NCBI GenBank assembly: GCA_007745635.1
Contig: CP036272.1
Location: forward strand, 310,001-374,000
DNA from: Stieleria bergensis
GTDB taxonomy: Bacteria > Planctomycetota > Planctomycetia > Pirellulales > Pirellulaceae
Reading direction: 5' to 3'
Length of the DNA: 64,000 nucleotides
Of the stretch, positions 11,081 through 20,508 are shown in pieces (position 1 is the stretch's first letter; each line of letters starts with the position of its first letter). The position numbers and the translations under genes were made by a program. Under the pieces are notes generated by a model that made no database searches, was not told the origin of the DNA, and saw nothing but the letters and a program-made list of their open reading frames with translations.

Positions 11081-11205
11081 GACCGTCCGAGGCGCGTCGC
11101 CGGGCCACGGTGAATGCTGACGCTAAGGCCAGAACAGCGGATGTGTCCCATTACACGCAGGCCGTTCAGCCCGTTTTTGGGGTCGCGGTGTTGCGCGGGA
11201 ACATA

Positions 11206-11235
11206 CAGTAGTGCGTCATACAGTGGTGCGTCATA
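11206..11235. repeat. 15-base tandem duplication
   Basis: CAGTAGTGCGTCATA is followed immediately by CAGTGGTGCGTCATA, one base different, at the left edge of palindromic repeat copy 2. Confidence 0.7.
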
Positions 11236-11361
11236 CAAGAGACGCAATGTTCGACGTCACGAGTCAGGAACACTAATCGGCACTCATTGATGAGAGCCTA
11301 TTAGTGTTCTCGATCTCCAACGATTGCCTCCATTCTCGCTCGAGGCGGTGGACGTGACTTA
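11227..11361. repeat. Intergenic palindromic repeat, copy 2
   Basis: This copy shares with copy 1 the left flank (GACGCAATGTT), the GGAACACTAAT arm and the right flank ending GGCGGTGGAC. Its inverted repeat has arms 11268-11287 and 11290-11309 (20 bases, two mismatches, two-base centre). The sequence has drifted from copy 1 but the pairing is kept, which suggests the structure matters. Confidence 0.8.
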
Positions 11362-11730
11362 GCAAGCCATCAACCGAGTTCTGAAGTGGAGACGGAGTTT
11401 GAGCCTTGATGGGTTGCCTGGTTTTACTTGGGTGTCCAAGGCGTGTTTGAATGGGTGGCTGGGCTAGAAGGGCCGTGCGTTTGACGCCGTGGCGATCGAT
11501 TGACGCGGTGAGAGTGCGTTTGATTGGCCCGGTGGATTGAAGTCGCTTGGTTTTGAGGGCTTTGGATTTGGTAATGGCATGCCACTAGCCGGATCGAGAT
11601 CATTGGTGCGTGCAAGCACAGCGCCCTACGATTCTCGTCGAGCATTCCATCGTTTATTGTGACTTTCTCCTTCGTGCTCTTCGCCTCCTTCGTGGTTTAT
11701 TCGCGGTTTCGCGACGATTGGCAGCCTGTC

Positions 11731-11756
11731 CCCAGGGTGCGCTGCGCGACCCTGGG
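11731..11756. repeat. Hairpin CCCAGGGT / ACCCTGGG with 10-base loop
   Basis: An 8-base perfect stem encloses GCGCTGCGCG. No T run follows on either strand, so it is not a standard terminator. A second hairpin of the same design lies at 11914-11937. Confidence 0.6.
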
Positions 11757-11913
11757 CTATGGGGTAGAACACCTTCGGCGTTCGGAAACTTCTGTGTGAT
11801 GACAATCCGCCCATGGAATCTCGCTGGCAACTGTGGTGTGTTTCCCTGATTCTGTTCTATGAAGAAGAGTCATCATGGGCTGCCCTGCGCCGTAGGTGTT
11901 CCATTTTCACAGT

Positions 11914-11937
11914 CCAAGGTTGCAAAGCGCACCTTGG
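11914..11937. repeat. Hairpin CCAAGGT / ACCTTGG with 10-base loop
   Basis: A 7-base perfect stem surrounds TGCAAAGCGC just past the 3' end of the cyclase gene. Its loop length and GC-rich loop resemble the hairpin at 11731-11756. Confidence 0.55.
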
Positions 11938-11945
11938 GTGGGAGC

Positions 11946-13751
11946 TCACTTGGCGAGCCGGAGAACGCCTTCGTCAGCGCCGTGTTCAGCCATGTAGTCC
12001 AGCAACAGGCGGCTGGCAACGTCCCATTCCGGCATGCCTTGCAGTTGCTCGTTTGCGGTCGCTTGGTCGCCTTGTTCGAAGGCTCTTAAGCCCAGCTCAT
12101 ACCGTGTGATCAATGGGGCGGTTAGTTGACAGGTTGCGGATTCATTGTCCACCGCATCAACCAACTGGTACACCGTGGTTGATGACTGAAAGCCAGCGGG
12201 CAGGACCTGAGCTAAGCGTCGCGTTGTGAATTGCGATCGCATCTCGGGGCGATTGCACAGTGACTCGTATGCTGCTTGATCGATGATGATTTCCGCTCCA
12301 AAGTGTTTGGTCATCGATTCGAGGCGACTGGCCAGATTGACCACTGGCCCAAATGCCGTGACTTTGACTTGATCCTTGGTGCCAATCTGTCCGGCCACTG
12401 CGCGACCATGTGCAATGCCAATCCCGCAGCGAAAATTCATCTGCGATTGCTGGTACTCATTGCGAATCATTAACGCAGCGCGAGCGGCGGACTCCAGTGA
12501 GTGCGTTTGGGAAAGGGGCCAGCCCCAGAATCCCATTGCGGCATCACCATGGAAGTCACCAATCACACCGTCGAATCCGAGGATGTGCTTGGTCATCACT
12601 CCTAAGGCATCGCTGACATCACTCAGTAATTGCAGAAGCTGCTGCGAGTTCTGCTCGCTGTGCCGTGAGAAGCCGCGCAAGTCGCAAAACATCACGGTGA
12701 GTTCGGCTTCACGCGGTTGCAGCACTTGGTCGCTGTCCCCGGAGGCCAGGGCGCGCATGACCACCGGCGCAAAGAAGTGTCGCATTGCGGCTTGGCGGCG
12801 CGACAGTTGTCGTGTTTGACGTAGGCTCGCAATCGTTGTTCCTACCAGTTCAGCAAACTTGACATCATCGTGAAGCTGGTCAGAAACCGAGACCGGATTG
12901 CCACCGCTATCATTGGCGGTCTCTGGCGTGCGGCCGGTGATGTAGATCGCCCAGCCGCGACAAGCACGTGTCCTTAGCGGCACGCAGAATGCCCAGTCCA
13001 CGTCCTCTCGGCTGGTGAACTGTGGTGCGACGTCTGCAGATCCAGCGTGGTCGCCAGCGGCCCAGACATGCAAAATGCTTTCACGTTGCTCGATCGCCCG
13101 TGCCACCAAGCGGCGACTGACCGGCGCTGCACCCATCGAGGCACTGCGATTGTCGTAGTGCAGTTCTTCAATGATCGCGCCGGGATCTGAACGCAAATTG
13201 GGCGCCGATAAGATCGAGACACATTCCGCCGACGGTGTTGACTGCAGCAGAACGCTGGTCACGCGCACCAGCAGTTCTTGATTGCTGTCGCTGCTGGCAA
13301 TCAAATCCGGTAACCGAGTCAGGACTTCGATGCGCTGGTTGATATCGCGGAAGTGGCGTCGACGTAAGGCGATATGATCAAAGATGTTTTCCGTAACATC
13401 TTGATTCGCCGCACTTGCTATCGGTGCTTGAATCCCAACCGCTGGCGTGGAGGCTAAAGTAAACGTGGTTTTGCCAATGACGAAGTGATCTCCGGGGACC
13501 AGAGTAAACGACTGTTGGGCTTGGCCGTGGTGATACACGGGATTTCGAGCGGCATCAGCGACTTCGACCAACAGGCGGTTCTCGTTGCCGGGAATCAGTC
13601 GCACATGGTTTCGAGAGATCATCGAATCCCAGGGCACATTCCAGTCAGCATCTTGACGCCCAATGGTGATCGCTGTGGCGTCAAGATAATGCGGTACCTC
13701 GCGCCGCCAACGGTTGTAGGCCTGGGGTCCTTGGGCAATGAGATCAGCCAT
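11946..13751 (-). CDS. FHA-GAF-class III nucleotide cyclase
   Basis: 601 residues. Residues 22-100 are an FHA phosphothreonine-binding domain (GRQ at 31, SRNH at 46-49). About 145-315 fit a GAF-like sensory domain. From 345 a class III cyclase domain follows: FCDLRGFS with metal ligand Asp357, GDAAMGFWG with second metal ligand Asp403, and VVNLASRLE with transition-state Asn472 and Arg476. The Lys that normally contacts the purine base (consensus DKFIGD) is replaced by Asp399 in IGDFHGD. The two metal ligands and the Asn/Arg pair suggest an active enzyme, but base choice cannot be assumed. No transmembrane segment is visible, so it is probably cytosolic. It is a single gene with a 7-copy repeat upstream of its start. 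Confidence 0.88.
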   Translation of the reverse strand: MADLIAQGPQAYNRWRREVPHYLDATAITIGRQDADWNVPWDSMISRNHVRLIPGNENRLLVEVADAARNPVYHHGQAQQSFTLVPGDHFVIGKTTFTLASTPAVGIQAPIASAANQDVTENIFDHIALRRRHFRDINQRIEVLTRLPDLIASSDSNQELLVRVTSVLLQSTPSAECVSILSAPNLRSDPGAIIEELHYDNRSASMGAAPVSRRLVARAIEQRESILHVWAAGDHAGSADVAPQFTSREDVDWAFCVPLRTRACRGWAIYITGRTPETANDSGGNPVSVSDQLHDDVKFAELVGTTIASLRQTRQLSRRQAAMRHFFAPVVMRALASGDSDQVLQPREAELTVMFCDLRGFSRHSEQNSQQLLQLLSDVSDALGVMTKHILGFDGVIGDFHGDAAMGFWGWPLSQTHSLESAARAALMIRNEYQQSQMNFRCGIGIAHGRAVAGQIGTKDQVKVTAFGPVVNLASRLESMTKHFGAEIIIDQAAYESLCNRPEMRSQFTTRRLAQVLPAGFQSSTTVYQLVDAVDNESATCQLTAPLITRYELGLRAFEQGDQATANEQLQGMPEWDVASRLLLDYMAEHGADEGVLRLAK

Positions 13752-13903
13752 GTTTGCTTGCTTCTACACAGAGTTACGGTAGCAGGCGTGGGGATCAGGG
13801 AGCGATCATACCTCGCACGCCACGTGTCAGAGAGACGGAACGCTCGATACGCGACGTGTGGGTGGAGAGGTTCGGTGTGATGAGTTTGCGGGCGCGACGC
13901 GCT

Positions 13904-13997
13904 GAGGGGCGTTGATGAGGGGCGTTGATGAGGGGCGTTGATGAGGGGCGTTGATGAGGGGCGTTGATGAGGGGCGTTGATGAGGGGCGTTGATGAG
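13904..13997. repeat. Seven perfect copies of a 13-base tandem repeat
   Basis: GAGGGGCGTTGAT is repeated seven times without a mismatch from 13904 to 13994, with a partial GAG after it. It lies between the 5' end of the cyclase gene and the 3' end of oppF. Thirteen is not a multiple of three and no gene crosses it. Confidence 0.95.
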
Positions 13998-14036
13998 TGA
14001 CACGTTCGTTAGCGCGTTGGGAGTGTCTTGGTGCGT

Positions 14037-15035
14037 CTATTGGCGAACCCAGCAGGCGATGGTGTGCTCGTCGGCAATCGATTTGTGCTCGGGCCGTTCA
14101 CTGCGGCATTGATCCTCGACCAGCGGGCAGCGATCTGCGAATGAACACCCAGGGTACTGTTTGTCGGGGCTGGGGACTTCGCCACGTAAACGAATGCGAT
14201 CTCGACTGGCTGCCAGTTCTGGATCAGGGACGGGGACAGCCGATAACAGTGCCTCGGTGTACGGGTGTGTGGGGTTTTCGTAAACCGATTCGCTGTCACC
14301 CAGTTCAACCAGACGGCCCAGATACATCACGCCGACACGATTTGCGATTTGCCGAACAACGCTTAGATCGTGTGCGATGAACAAATAAGACAGCCCCAGT
14401 TGTTGTTGCAGATCACGCAGCAGATTCACAATTTGGGCCTGAATCGAAACGTCTAAGGCGCTGACCGGTTCATCACAAAGGATCAATTTGGGATTCACGG
14501 CTAATGCGCGAGCGATGCCGATGCGTTGCCGCTGACCGCCGCTGAATTCATGTGGATAGCGATTCAAGAAACGTGGATTGAGGCCCACTAAGTCCATCAG
14601 CCTCAGGACTTCCAGTTTCCGATCCTTGCCCTTGGCGAGCCCATGAATCTTTAGAGGTTCGCCAATGATGTCGCCCACCGTCATGCGTGGATTGAGCGAC
14701 GCGATCGGGTCTTGGAAGACCATCTGCACGACGCGGCGATGCTGCATCATGGACTTGTCATCCAGTCCTGTGATGTCGTCGCCATTGAGTCGCACGGTTC
14801 CCGAAGTGGGTTTGACCAAGTTAATGATCGCTCGCGCAGTCGTTGATTTACCGCATCCGGATTCACCGACCAACGCCAGCGTTTCGCCTTCGGCAATGTC
14901 AAACGAGAGTCCATCAACTGCCCGAATGAAGCCTCGTTCAGGATTCAGGAACGAACCGCGGCTAAAGGGGAAGTGGACCTTCAGGTCATCGACTTGCAGC
15001 AAGGGTTGATTATCGCTGGTTTGTGCTTCAGGCAT
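14037..15035 (-). CDS. oppF: Oligopeptide/dipeptide ABC importer ATPase, OppF type
   Basis: 332 residues from ATG at 15035. The frame is open 40 codons further, but this ATG has an AGGAGG site six bases upstream and overlaps the oppD stop by 8 bases, so it is preferred. It shows Walker [10 protein letters not shown], signature FSGGQRQR, Walker B LILCDEP and the SALDVSIQ phrase of the Opp/Dpp ATPases, followed by the family's C-terminal Cys-containing region ([10 protein letters not shown]), which in relatives can bind an iron-sulfur cluster. It would power peptide uptake with OppD at the cytoplasmic face. Last gene of oppA-B-C-D-F. Confidence 0.92.
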   Translation of the reverse strand: MPEAQTSDNQPLLQVDDLKVHFPFSRGSFLNPERGFIRAVDGLSFDIAEGETLALVGESGCGKSTTARAIINLVKPTSGTVRLNGDDITGLDDKSMMQHRRVVQMVFQDPIASLNPRMTVGDIIGEPLKIHGLAKGKDRKLEVLRLMDLVGLNPRFLNRYPHEFSGGQRQRIGIARALAVNPKLILCDEPVSALDVSIQAQIVNLLRDLQQQLGLSYLFIAHDLSVVRQIANRVGVMYLGRLVELGDSESVYENPTHPYTEALLSAVPVPDPELAASRDRIRLRGEVPSPDKQYPGCSFADRCPLVEDQCRSERPEHKSIADEHTIACWVRQ

Positions 15036-16038
15036 TGCTGGCCTCCTCTTTGGCAACGAAACAGGAGACAAGGCGACCGTCATGCAGAGAGTACAGTTCC
15101 GGTGCTTCCTGGCTGCATTGTTCGACTGAGACATCGCAGCGGTCGCGGAAAGCACAACCGGCGGGTAAGTTGCCTAGGTCTGGTGGTTGTCCTGGGATCG
15201 CGTACAAAGAATCGGTGACTTGATCGAATCGTGGCAAGGATCGCAGCAAGCCTTTTGTGTAGGGGTGTTGTGGGTTGGCAAACAGCTCTTTGACTTCGGC
15301 TTTCTCAACCACTTGTCCGGCGTACATCACTAGCACACGATCACAGATCTCAGCGACCACGCCCAGGTCATGGGTGATCATGATGATGCTGGTGCCACGT
15401 TTCTCTTGCAGTTCACGCAGTAGCTCTAGGATTTGTGCCTGAATGGTCACATCCAGTGCCGTCGTCGGCTCATCAGCGATCAAGAGATCGGGTTGGCACG
15501 AAAGAGCCATCGCAATCATCACGCGCTGTCTCATGCCGCCACTGAACTGATGCGGGTAGTCGCGCAGTCGTTTTTTGGCGTTGCTGATGCCGACCAGTTC
15601 CAGCATGTCGGCGGCTTGATCATTCGCAGCCGATTTGCTCAGTCCCAGATGCAACCGTGTCATTTCGGTTAGCTGTTGGCCAACAGTCATCAACGGATTG
15701 AGCGCCGTCATGGGGTCCTGAAAGATCATTGCAATCTTATGGCCACGAATGGACTGCATCGAACGGTCGTCAAGTTCCAGCAAGTTCTGGCCGTCATACC
15801 AAACTTGACCGCCATCGATTCGACCGGGAGGTTTGGGGACCAAGCCCATCAAAGCTAAGTTCGTGACGCTTTTACCACTGCCACTTTCGCCGACGATGCC
15901 GACGGTTTCACCTGGATAAACATCAAAGGAAACGCCGCGCACTGCGCGAACGTCGGCCAAGTCAGTTTTGAAGGTGACTTGCAAGTCTTGCACCTGAAGC
16001 AGGGGTTCAGAGCTGCGATCTGCTGGTGTGTTGTTCAT
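15028..16038 (-). CDS. oppD: Oligopeptide/dipeptide ABC importer ATPase, OppD type
   Basis: 336 residues. Walker A GESGSGKS, signature FSGGMRQRV, Walker [17 protein letters not shown] and the H-loop ITHDLGVV are all present, and the C-terminal Opp-type extension has Cys residues ([13 protein letters not shown]). Length and motif order are standard for OppD/DppD. It pairs with OppF as the two ATPase subunits of the importer. Its stop overlaps the oppF start (ATGCCTGA), so the two are probably translationally coupled. The gap to oppC is 46 bases. Confidence 0.93.
   Translation of the reverse strand: MNNTPADRSSEPLLQVQDLQVTFKTDLADVRAVRGVSFDVYPGETVGIVGESGSGKSVTNLALMGLVPKPPGRIDGGQVWYDGQNLLELDDRSMQSIRGHKIAMIFQDPMTALNPLMTVGQQLTEMTRLHLGLSKSAANDQAADMLELVGISNAKKRLRDYPHQFSGGMRQRVMIAMALSCQPDLLIADEPTTALDVTIQAQILELLRELQEKRGTSIIMITHDLGVVAEICDRVLVMYAGQVVEKAEVKELFANPQHPYTKGLLRSLPRFDQVTDSLYAIPGQPPDLGNLPAGCAFRDRCDVSVEQCSQEAPELYSLHDGRLVSCFVAKEEASNA
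15042..15047 (-). promoter_or_regulatory. Strong ribosome binding site for oppF
   Basis: AGGAGG on the minus strand lies inside the last codons of oppD, six bases before ATG at 15035. It decides the oppF start. Confidence 0.85.
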
Positions 16039-16084
16039 GGGCGAAGTTGTCAGGCAACGTTGATTCGTGGCGAGATCCGTGACG

Positions 16085-17314
16085 TTAATCTCGGTTTTTC
16101 ATCCGTGGGTCCAGTGCATCCCGCAGCCCATCCCCAAGGAAGTTCAGAGCAAACAGGGTGAATGCCAATGCGGCGCCGGGAAAAAGAACGACCCACCAAA
16201 AGATTTTGATGATGGAGAGTGCTTCGATTCCATCATTCAGCAACAGGCCCCAGGAGACGTCCGGCGGTGCAACCCCCATGCCCAGGAAGGACAGGAAGGC
16301 TTCAAACAGCATCACGCTGGGAATCGTTAACGTTAGGTAGACGATCACGACGCCCATCACATTGGGAACCAGGTGCCGGAAGATAATCCGCGGCGGCGAA
16401 GCCCCGATGGTCTGAGCAGCCTCGATGAACTGTTCATGCCGAAGCGCGAGCACTTGACCACGAACAACACGCGACATTGTTAGCCAGTAGATCGCTCCAA
16501 TTGTGATGTAAAACACCATGATCTGATCGACTCCAACGCTGTCGAACCAAGCTTTCACGTCGGGTTCGCCAAGGAACGTTAGCAGGAAGATCACCACAAA
16601 GAAGAATGGGACGGAATACAACACGTCGACCAAACGCATCATCGCCGCATCAATGTGACCGCCAAAGTATCCTGCAATGGCACCATAGCTGACACCGATG
16701 ATCAAACTGACCAGCGCGGCAATCACTCCAACGATCAGTGAAACTCGAGCACCCCAAAACACGCGTGCTAATAAGTCGCGTCCCAGTTTGTCGGTTCCAA
16801 AAACACTCGGGATCGAATAGTCACCGAAGACTGCGATCCGAATCTCGGTCATTTTCCATGACAACGGGTCCAGTTCATTCCAGAGTTGGTTGAACGGGTG
16901 TTCGACTTCCATCCGGCTCTGAATGCTCTCAGCGATTTTCTGCTGTTCATCCGCATCGCCGGTCTGTGCCGCATCTTCCTGCAGCGCGACGATCATCTTG
17001 TCGAACTTGGCCATTTCGCCAGTCAGCGTTCCGCCTTCAAATTTGAGATCGGCTCGACTGCCCATGACCACCGCCTGCAAATTGGGCGGTAGGAAACGGC
17101 GGTTGTTCAGGTCTTTGTCGATTGGGCTCTGGAGTGGCAGCAGTGGCGTGATAAACGCCATGACTGCCAGCAAAATCAAGAACACCAGCGAGATCATCGC
17201 TGTCTTGTTGCGCCGCAATCGCCGCCATGCATCTTGCCAGAGTGAAACGCCGTGAATCCCTTTCGATTCGGCCAGGATGCGTTCCAATGTCTCTCGATTC
17301 GAGTCAGTCATCAT
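16085..17314 (-). CDS. oppC: Oligopeptide ABC importer permease, OppC type
   Basis: 409 residues, longer than the usual 290-300. The extra length is a periplasmic insertion between TM1 (about residues 37-57) and the permease core starting near 195 ([21 protein letters not shown]). The core has the five further helices and the EAA-loop region ([20 protein letters not shown]) that contacts the ATPases. A periplasmic insert after TM1 is common in planctomycete OppC proteins as I recall; its role is not known to me. The start ATG overlaps the oppB stop (AATGATG); a second ATG one codon later is equally possible. Confidence 0.92.
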   Translation of the reverse strand: MMTDSNRETLERILAESKGIHGVSLWQDAWRRLRRNKTAMISLVFLILLAVMAFITPLLPLQSPIDKDLNNRRFLPPNLQAVVMGSRADLKFEGGTLTGEMAKFDKMIVALQEDAAQTGDADEQQKIAESIQSRMEVEHPFNQLWNELDPLSWKMTEIRIAVFGDYSIPSVFGTDKLGRDLLARVFWGARVSLIVGVIAALVSLIIGVSYGAIAGYFGGHIDAAMMRLVDVLYSVPFFFVVIFLLTFLGEPDVKAWFDSVGVDQIMVFYITIGAIYWLTMSRVVRGQVLALRHEQFIEAAQTIGASPPRIIFRHLVPNVMGVVIVYLTLTIPSVMLFEAFLSFLGMGVAPPDVSWGLLLNDGIEALSIIKIFWWVVLFPGAALAFTLFALNFLGDGLRDALDPRMKNRD

Positions 17315-18240
17315 TGCAGTTTGACCCTCGGATCGATGATGCTGTACGTGATATCAACCAATGTGTTCATCACAAACAGAAGGACCGTGTAAATCAAGAC
17401 CATCCCCATCGCGACGGTGTAGTCACGCTGCAACGCAGCGTTGATGAAGTGGCTGCCCATGCCAGGCAGGGCGAAAATCTTTTCCAGTACAACGGAGCCG
17501 GTCAGCACGCGAGCGACCGCTGGGCCCAGATAAGACACCACGGGCAACAAGGCGCCCGGTAAGACGTGACGGGTAATGACTTTGTGGCGAGGCAAGCCCT
17601 TGGCAAAGGCCGTTCGCACATGGTCTTTGGTCATCGTTTCTAACATGCCGGTTCGCGTCAGGCGAGCAATGTACGCTGCGATCGGCATGCCCAAGCACAA
17701 CGCTGGCAGTGCGATTTGGCTGAGCGTGCCCCAGCCGGCAGCAGGAAACAATTGCAGCATGAAAACAAACAAGAGAATCGCGATACTGGCAATCACAAAG
17801 TTCGGCACCGCGATCCCCAGCACCGCAGCCATCATCAAGGCTGTGTCAGCGGGCGTGCGTCGATAGACAGCTGAGATCACCCCGGCGGTGATGCCTAGGA
17901 TCAATGCAAAGACCAATGCAAAGATGGCCAGTGAGGCAGACACTGGAAAGCCTTCGGCGATCACTTGGTTGACGCTGTAATCTTCCAGTTTGTAAGACCA
18001 GCCCATGTCGCCGCGGAATACGATTCCTTTCAGGATGTCCACGTACTGCTGCATGATGGGTGCATCCAGGTTGTAGCGCGCCTTCATTTGCAATTCGATC
18101 GCTGGCGGCATACCGCGTTCGCTGCTAAATGGGTTGCCCGGGACGCTACGCATGAGCGCAAACGAGATGGAGTAAACGACCCATAAGGTCAACACCATCC
18201 AGAGCCCGCGTTTGAGTATGTAGCCAGCTAAATCTCGCAC
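17311..18240 (-). CDS. oppB: Oligopeptide ABC importer permease, OppB type
   Basis: 309 residues with the typical OppB/DppB layout: an N-terminal helix (LWMVLTLWVVYSISFALM), the SVPGNPFSSERG periplasmic loop, and a permease core with five more helices. The EAA-like loop (RTAFAKGLPRHKVITRHVLP) is where the ATPase docks. It forms the channel with OppC in the inner membrane. It starts six bases after oppA and overlaps oppC by four bases, so all three should be one transcript. Confidence 0.93.
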   Translation of the reverse strand: MRDLAGYILKRGLWMVLTLWVVYSISFALMRSVPGNPFSSERGMPPAIELQMKARYNLDAPIMQQYVDILKGIVFRGDMGWSYKLEDYSVNQVIAEGFPVSASLAIFALVFALILGITAGVISAVYRRTPADTALMMAAVLGIAVPNFVIASIAILLFVFMLQLFPAAGWGTLSQIALPALCLGMPIAAYIARLTRTGMLETMTKDHVRTAFAKGLPRHKVITRHVLPGALLPVVSYLGPAVARVLTGSVVLEKIFALPGMGSHFINAALQRDYTVAMGMVLIYTVLLFVMNTLVDITYSIIDPRVKLQ

Positions 18241-18246
18241 CCTAAA

Positions 18247-20259
18247 TCACTCCTTGGTGGCGGTTGATGAGTCGCGAAGACGCAGCACTGACAGCGGATG
18301 CAGGTCTTGCGCTGATGGAGCAAAGCCTTCGATGTTTGGCTTGGCCATCTCTGCCGAGGTGTAGAAATAGATCGGAATGATTGGCAGTTCAGTAGCCAGA
18401 ATCTGTTCAGCCTGTCGTAGGAGTTCCATTCGCTTTTTCGAATCAAACTCCTTTCCGGCAGCAACAATCAAGCGATCATATTCAGGATTTTTCCAGTTGG
18501 TATTGCTCTGGGGACTGGAGGAAACCCAGAGATCCAGGAAGGTATTCGGATCGGGATAGTCACCCACCCAGCCATAGCGTGCCATCTGATAGTCTTCTTG
18601 CTGCACCGTTTCGATGAAGCTGCCCCATTCCATGTTCTTCAGTTCGATCTTGATGTTCAGATTGTTTTGCAGCTGTTGCTGAATGACTTCCGCGATCGGC
18701 CGGTGCGTTTCACTGGTGTTGTACATCAAGGTCAATTTGGGAAAGCCACGGCCACCGGGATAGCCCGATTCGGCCAAGAGTTCGCGTGCTTTTTCCAGGT
18801 TCTCTGGCAATCCCTCGGCGCCTCGATAGCCTGCCAAGCCGGGCGGCACGACGGATAATGCAGGCTGCTGTCCCGCTTTGGTCACTTCTTCGACAATCTG
18901 TTTGCGATTGATCGCCATGCTTAGCGCTTGACGAACCTTGACTTGATCCAGCGGCTTGACGGCGGTGTTGAGTTTGTAGAAGTAGATAGAGAGCTTCGGT
19001 CCGCTGTGAAAGTCGTCGCGTTTCTGCAGTTCTTCCAGAACACTGGTGGGTAAATCATTGATCCAGTGCAGTTGGCCCGTCTCGTACATGTTCAACGCCG
19101 TGTTCTGGCTTTCCAAGGACATGAAGTCGATGGTTTCCAAGCCGACTCGATCGATGGCCCAGTAGTCGGGGTTGCGACGCACGCGGACGCGGTTTCGCAA
19201 ACGACGGAAATCAAGATTAAAGGGGCCATTGGTGACGATGTTCTCTGTTTTGGTCCACAGAGGTGCACCGTGGGTCTCGATGCATTTCTTGTTGACCGGA
19301 AACAGCGGGTAGTAGGCCACCAAGTTCAAGAAGTAGGGGATGGAGTTGTTCAGGTGAACGACAAAGGTTTTGTCGTCGATGGCTTGAGCTCCACCGTTGT
19401 GCACAAAGTCAACGAGTACAAAGTGCGTTCGCTGGATGTCTTGGTCTGCACTGCAGATCTCCAATGACTGACTGAAGCGTTGCGATTCAGCGTTGCCATC
19501 CCACTGTGGTTGGTCGGCGTCATCGGTGGGGACGACGTCAATGCGGTAGATCCATGACTGTTTCCACTGGGCGATCGCGCTGTTGCGTTCATCTTCATTC
19601 TGGATGTATTCGCCTGATTCGTTTTTTTCAAACTCCGGTTCAGGTGTCTTTTCGATCTCACGCAGCCAGCCATAGACAATGGTTCCACGTGGAAAGTGTT
19701 GCAGTGCTCCCTTTTCATCGCTGTTCGGATCGCCATCTTCTGGCCGATCCCAAAGCTCGACTTCCACTCGATCGCCGATGTTTAACAGCTGCTTGTGATA
19801 GGCCTCGGCGAGTCGCAATTCATTGATCAAGTACCCGTATTCACATCCAGTGGCTGGATGGAGCATGCGATGCCAGGACCAAGCAAAGTCATGCGCAGTG
19901 ACGGGCGTGCCATCGGTCCAAAGAATGTCATCACGCAGGTGAAAGGTGTAGGTCTTGCCGTCTTCGCTGACGTCGTAGCTTTTGGCCATGCCAGGCTGTG
20001 GCGAAAGCGCTTGCAAGCCGGTTTCTGGATCGGGATCGCCTTCGGGCAGCATCCGCATCAGGCCTTCGAAGATCTCAAAGATGATCCGGCTTTCCGGTTG
20101 TCCTGAAGCCCGGTGTGGGTCAATCGTCTTCGGATCGGTGCCGTTTTGTAAGGAGAAGTCTGCCGGCGGAATGTTCTCCGTGCGCGACGCCCATAAAAGA
20201 GCGAAGACCAGAAGAATCAGGGCAGCGATGATGAATCCACGACGTATTTCCGGGGCCAC
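18247..20259 (-). CDS. oppA: Oligopeptide-binding protein, OppA type (family 5)
   Basis: 670 residues. An N-terminal hydrophobic segment (residues 8-25) lacks a lipobox Cys and could be an uncleaved anchor or signal peptide. The family-5 solute-binding fold follows: NGTDPKTIDPHRASGQPES, then YTFHLRDDILWTDGTPVTAHDF, which is the family signature. A lysine/acid-rich insert near residues 165-250 makes it about 120 residues longer than E. coli OppA. The conserved C-terminal phrase RYGWVGDYPDPNTFL is diagnostic of OppA-like proteins. It delivers peptides to OppBC and is the first gene of the five-gene operon. Ligand preference cannot be read from sequence. Confidence 0.9.
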   Translation of the reverse strand: MAPEIRRGFIIAALILLVFALLWASRTENIPPADFSLQNGTDPKTIDPHRASGQPESRIIFEIFEGLMRMLPEGDPDPETGLQALSPQPGMAKSYDVSEDGKTYTFHLRDDILWTDGTPVTAHDFAWSWHRMLHPATGCEYGYLINELRLAEAYHKQLLNIGDRVEVELWDRPEDGDPNSDEKGALQHFPRGTIVYGWLREIEKTPEPEFEKNESGEYIQNEDERNSAIAQWKQSWIYRIDVVPTDDADQPQWDGNAESQRFSQSLEICSADQDIQRTHFVLVDFVHNGGAQAIDDKTFVVHLNNSIPYFLNLVAYYPLFPVNKKCIETHGAPLWTKTENIVTNGPFNLDFRRLRNRVRVRRNPDYWAIDRVGLETIDFMSLESQNTALNMYETGQLHWINDLPTSVLEELQKRDDFHSGPKLSIYFYKLNTAVKPLDQVKVRQALSMAINRKQIVEEVTKAGQQPALSVVPPGLAGYRGAEGLPENLEKARELLAESGYPGGRGFPKLTLMYNTSETHRPIAEVIQQQLQNNLNIKIELKNMEWGSFIETVQQEDYQMARYGWVGDYPDPNTFLDLWVSSSPQSNTNWKNPEYDRLIVAAGKEFDSKKRMELLRQAEQILATELPIIPIYFYTSAEMAKPNIEGFAPSAQDLHPLSVLRLRDSSTATKE

Positions 20260-20508
20260 TACTCAAGCTCGATCTGGTGGTGGGGCGGATGGGCAAGCTG
20301 TGCTGAAGCTGAGCAACTGTGCAAATGGTAACCGTTTTGACCGACAGCAAGCGACATGCAACGGCGACTTCGCCAAGAATTCTAAGAATCCCGCAACGCT
20401 GCTCAGCGACGCAACTGCATTCTAATTGCCTTGCAAATCGGTTCTCAGTAAATGAGGCATGGCAGCGATGGATTTCCGGGGATCATTGAGGATGCCCGAC
20501 ATGCCACC

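Larger units (their letters stand above)
10679..11945. other. 1.27-kb stretch without a convincing gene, rich in repeats
   Basis: No open frame here has a recognisable product, ribosome binding site or coherent codon use. The stretch instead holds two diverged copies of a roughly 135-base element (10933-11080 and 11227-11361), a 15-base tandem duplication and two hairpins of the same design (11731-11756 and 11914-11937). It looks like an accumulation site for non-coding repeats. Confidence 0.6.

Noticed and set aside
11610-12109. Short overlapping frames around 11.6-12.1 kb as possible small genes
   Set aside because: No ribosome binding site, no motif, and they run across hairpins and into the cyclase antisense.
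13904-13997. CRISPR array
   Set aside because: The 13-base units abut directly with no spacers, and no cas gene is nearby.
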